From Enoplolaimus lenunculus (lineage: Eukaryota; Nematoda; Enoplea; Enoplida; Thoracostomopsidae), in NCBI GenBank assembly GCA_030248215.1, contig JASANG010000828.1, positions 1 to 64,000 on the forward strand: a stretch of DNA of 64,000 bases, given 5' to 3'. The notes beneath the pieces were generated by a model. The model was given only the letters and a program-made list of their open reading frames with translations, was not told where the DNA came from and made no database searches. This document shows, one piece after another, positions 63,962-64,000 of this stretch. How positions within the stretch are numbered: position 1 is the stretch's first letter; every line of letters starts with the position of its first letter. Made by a program: the position numbers and the translations under genes.

Positions 63962-64000
63962 CACTGCAAAAAAATGGTTAATCAAATTGAATCTTTCCGA
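63962..64000. mobile_element. MITE, family A, left end at window edge
   Basis: CACTGCAAAAAAATGGTTAATC after TA; the element continues beyond the window. Confidence 0.75.

Noticed and set aside
1-64000. LTR retrotransposon, endogenous retrovirus or Polinton
   Set aside because: No long direct terminal repeats, primer-binding site, capsid-like, integrase or protein-primed polymerase sequences were seen.

Overview
This is a 64 kb piece of AT-rich nuclear DNA from an invertebrate animal. The evidence is spliced metazoan genes with GT-AG introns (astacin protease with LDLa repeats, TBC1D10-type RabGAP, ABHD1/3 hydrolase, TMEM60-like membrane protein), no bacterial-style operons, several non-LTR retroelements and a very dense load of short inverted-repeat elements (MITEs). 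I cannot name the species. TTAGGC-type repeats, the nematode telomere unit, are common, but they sit inside MITE cores and do not identify the host.

Layout. 1-2150: MITEs. 2158-11575, minus strand: five exons of an astacin metalloprotease (copy 1), whose largest intron holds a broken LINE (about 4.9-8.87 kb) with a 2A-like peptide, an APE endonuclease, a reverse transcriptase and C-terminal zinc fingers. 11.6-19.6 kb: repeats only. 19601-32530, minus: a second astacin gene (copy 2) with the same exon plan, followed by six LDLa exons. 33-39 kb: repeats, including a 25-bp satellite. 38.9-40.5 kb, minus: candidate orphan exons. 40635-46238, minus: a TBC1D10-like gene reconstructed over nine exons with matching phases. 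47.4-50.5 kb: a 5'-truncated CR1-like LINE and a 5'-truncated Penelope-like element on either side of two coiled-coil exons. 52119-58424, plus: an ABHD1/3-like hydrolase in eight exons. 59903-61420, plus: a TMEM60-like gene in two exons. 61.4-64 kb: MITEs.

Exons were built by eye from splice motifs, reading phase and family conservation; each chain joins without a phase break. The host genes are functionally unrelated to each other (secreted protease, Rab GAP, phospholipase-type hydrolase, small membrane protein). What links the window is the mobile DNA: at least eight MITE families, several with readable target duplications (TA, TAA, 4 bp, 8 bp), nested insertions, copies lying a few bases from splice donors, and one family that carries a tRNA-like Pol III promoter between terminal inverted repeats.
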